From NCBI RefSeq assembly GCF_021440085.1, contig NZ_JAKCPW010000012.1:1-64000 (forward strand): a DNA stretch of 64,000 nt, given 5' to 3'. The notes beneath the pieces are model-generated. The model had not been told where the DNA came from, did not search any database, and saw only the letters and a program-made list of their open reading frames with translations. Every line of letters starts with the position of its first letter. Within the stretch, counting starts at the first letter, position 1. This document shows, one piece after another, positions 62,115 through 64,000 of the stretch. A program made the position numbers and the translations under genes. The stretch is from Dyadobacter sp. CY261 (lineage in GTDB: Bacteria; Bacteroidota; Bacteroidia; Cytophagales; Spirosomataceae).

Positions 62115-64000
62115 ATGCAAAACTTTGCTCCTCAGAAAGGTAAAAATGAAGGCCATCATGCGCCCGCAAAAGCACAAAAGCCTTTTTTTCAAACCAAACT
62201 CACGGTAAACGCACCGGGCGACCAATACGAACAGGAAGCCGACGCCGTCGCCGACCGGGTCATGCGTATGCCTGATCCGGCGGTAGCCAATCCGGCGGCC
62301 TCCTTTCGCACCATCCCTGTTTCGTCGCTCCAACGGAAATGTGCGGCTTGTGAACGGGAAGAGAAAGTTAGTAGGAAAGAGGTTAGAAGGAAGGAGGAAG
62401 CGGAGGAAAGGGACGAAGTGGGTGCGGTTCAGGCTAAGGCTGCTTGTGACCGGCGGGTGAGCCGTAAATGTGCGGCTTGCGGGAAGGAAGAGGAAGTTCA
62501 TCGTAAGGAACGTTTGTCCGACCATGGGGGTATGGAAGCGCCGGACAGTGTGTCGGAGGTCATCTCTGGTGCTGGTCGTCCGCTCGATACCCCCACGCAG
62601 CATTTTATGGGCAGTAGAATGGGCCAGGATTTCAGCGACGTCAGGATCCATACAGATGGCAAAGCTGCCGAATCTGCGTCGGCCATCAATGCATTGGCAT
62701 ACACAGCGGGTAACCACATTGTATTCAACTCCGGCCAGTATCAGCCCGATACCGACAGTGGTAAGCGCCTGCTGGCGCACGAGCTCACGCACGTAGGGCA
62801 GCAGACGGGAAATGTGGGGCGGAAGCCTTATGTACAGCGGTTTTACACGTTTGCGCCAGCCAACCGGCCCTCAGGAGGCCGTATTCATTCGGAAGTGCTC
62901 CCCGAGGTGGCGAAAGTAAATAAGGGAACGGACTTTTTTGTCGAAGCATCTATTCCAGGAGCCAATAAGGTCGACGCAGAAACTGATAAGAGAGGTATTG
63001 CAGACTTTTTCAGGGCTAAAACCACAATCGGCATTCGGTTTAATAAAATCCCGGAATATCTGGAATCAGACAAAAAGTTATTACAGGGTGGCGGGCAAAA
63101 ATACATGCACAAGCAGCTCTCGGCACCACAGGGTGACAAGGTAAGTAAGACAATTACAAGGCTAGATGAAGCACCTGAAAACATCGAAATTGGTGATTTG
63201 AAACCAGGTGGCAGTAGTGAAACCATACTGGGTACATGGCAACTCCGTTCGTATACTCAAGGAATTGAAAAGACAGCTGCATCCATTAATAGCTACCTCG
63301 TACAATATCCGAATCGGACTACATCTACCCGGAAATCTTGGCATCCAGTGCCGAAGACAATGACGCGCTTGACTATTCCACCAAACTTGGTCATCAATCA
63401 GGGAAAGGGTATGTGGCGTAATGAGCTGCACGTTTATGAAGATCAAAAGGGTAAACCGGCAGTATCCGGTACGCAACTTGTCGGCTCGATGTTCGTGTAC
63501 AAAGACCAGCGCGAAGGAATATGGTCGTATGAGTGGATTCCAGAGCGTTTAACGGTCGACTACCGTCATGTCAAAGTGGAAAGCGCCCTTCGCCGTTTGA
63601 ATACAGAAGTAATTCCCAATGTGGTGCAAAGCAAAAGCATGCCTGCCCCGAAACCGCCCACTGCAAGCGCCCCGCTCGGTGTCGTTCAACCGATTGTGTC
63701 CCGCATTCAGCGCAAAGAGAAATTCAAGGAAGAAAAATGGCTATCAGCGCATTATAAACCATGGAAAGAAGAAACCGCGTCGGTTTTAAAAGAGCCGAAG
63801 GTGGCCGAAAAGGCAAAAATCGCTGAGGCGATCGGTCAGCTTGATAGCCGGACCGGGCATAAAGTCCATGCCCCTCAGGATGCGTTACAACATGTTCAAC
63901 ATATGGACAAAATTAAACACTGGCTTCGGTTTGGGCGGCTCTATGGCTGGCTCCGCCAGAAGTTCGACTTTATTTTTACCAAGTTTCAGGGGTTTGCTAA
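62115..64000 (+). CDS. DUF4157 (eCIS core domain) protein, 3' end beyond window
   Basis: An open frame of 628 codons runs from 62115 to the window end without a stop. Residues of about 35-50 carry QYEQEADAVADRVMRM, the usual opening of DUF4157 proteins. Two CxxC motifs at C76/C79 and C119/C122 (both RKCAAC) flank a highly charged Lys/Glu/Arg segment. The DUF4157 core at about 155-235 has TPTQHFMGSRMGQDFSDVRI and an intact HELTH zinc-protease motif (H222, E223, H226). The following 390 residues match nothing I know and may be a cargo or toxin domain. It starts 13 bases after the tape-measure gene and is the most likely effector encoded here. Confidence 0.88.
   Translation, partial: MQNFAPQKGKNEGHHAPAKAQKPFFQTKLTVNAPGDQYEQEADAVADRVMRMPDPAVANPAASFRTIPVSSLQRKCAACEREEKVSRKEVRRKEEAEERDEVGAVQAKAACDRRVSRKCAACGKEEEVHRKERLSDHGGMEAPDSVSEVISGAGRPLDTPTQHFMGSRMGQDFSDVRIHTDGKAAESASAINALAYTAGNHIVFNSGQYQPDTDSGKRLLAHELTHVGQQTGNVGRKPYVQRFYTFAPANRPSGGRIHSEVLPEVAKVNKGTDFFVEASIPGANKVDAETDKRGIADFFRAKTTIGIRFNKIPEYLESDKKLLQGGGQKYMHKQLSAPQGDKVSKTITRLDEAPENIEIGDLKPGGSSETILGTWQLRSYTQGIEKTAASINSYLVQYPNRTTSTRKSWHPVPKTMTRLTIPPNLVINQGKGMWRNELHVYEDQKGKPAVSGTQLVGSMFVYKDQREGIWSYEWIPERLTVDYRHVKVESALRRLNTEVIPNVVQSKSMPAPKPPTASAPLGVVQPIVSRIQRKEKFKEEKWLSAHYKPWKEETASVLKEPKVAEKAKIAEAIGQLDSRTGHKVHAPQDALQHVQHMDKIKHWLRFGRLYGWLRQKFDFIFTKFQGFA

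Noticed and set aside
43501..64000. Prophage or type VI secretion system
   Set aside because: No capsid, terminase, integrase or TssJLM-type membrane genes are present; DUF4255, CIS tape-measure and DUF4157 genes are typical of eCIS.

Overview
The window reads as chromosomal DNA of a Bacteroidota bacterium, most likely Cytophagales close to Dyadobacter (genus is inference). The sequence-level reasons are two SusC/SusD pairs, a LytS/LytTR two-component pair, Bacteroidota-style -7 boxes (TAnnTTTG), little use of Shine-Dalgarno sequences, and GH110 and GH95 glycosidases. No rRNA, tRNA, CRISPR array, transposase or integrase was seen.

Layout. 1-8 kb: a flavin-dependent oxidoreductase, an SRPBCC protein and a cupin separated by clear hairpin terminators, a LytS-type kinase with its LytTR regulator, two AraC-type regulators (one lacking its second HTH) and a short-chain dehydrogenase. 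Three gene-free stretches here (1-282, 6374-6796, 7634-8089) hold arrays of a degenerate GAC-N4 heptanucleotide; another array lies at 38.9 kb. 8-22 kb: a DUF885 metallopeptidase, then a leftward block made of aminopeptidase P and, as a probable operon, an S9 prolyl oligopeptidase, an 1180-residue ThuA/dehydrogenase/HEAT/cupredoxin lipoprotein, SusC and SusD. 22-34 kb: a TetR repressor divergent from a second SusC/SusD pair with a candidate operator between them, a metallophosphoesterase, a GH110 alpha-1,3-galactosidase and a GH95 alpha-1,2-fucosidase. This looks like a locus for fucosylated, alpha-galactosylated glycans. 34-43 kb: a three-subunit molybdenum hydroxylase of PaoABC type, two periplasmic TIM-barrel isomerases, two membrane proteins of unknown role and an SGNH/CE6-like esterase.

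43.3-64 kb: behind a strong terminator and a candidate promoter, fifteen rightward genes encode an extracellular contractile injection system (eCIS). The order is DUF4255 cap protein, unknown protein, sheath, two tube proteins, DUF5908 small protein, LysM hub, VgrG-like spike, PAAR tip, gp25, a 1227-residue gpJ-like baseplate protein, a 1107-residue second baseplate protein, a 638-residue unknown, tape measure, and a DUF4157 (eCIS core) metalloprotease-like protein that runs off the window end. The large baseplate proteins and the extra gene next to the cap recall the Algoriphagus AlgoCIS particle. Unusual local features are an Ala-rich helical insertion in the sheath, a Gly/Ala-rich insertion in the spike, a Cys/His cluster in the gpJ-like protein, paired CxxC motifs in the DUF4157 protein, and a REP-like palindromic element inside the operon. 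The AAA+ ATPase expected in such loci and an obvious tail fibre are not in the window; both may lie downstream of 64000.
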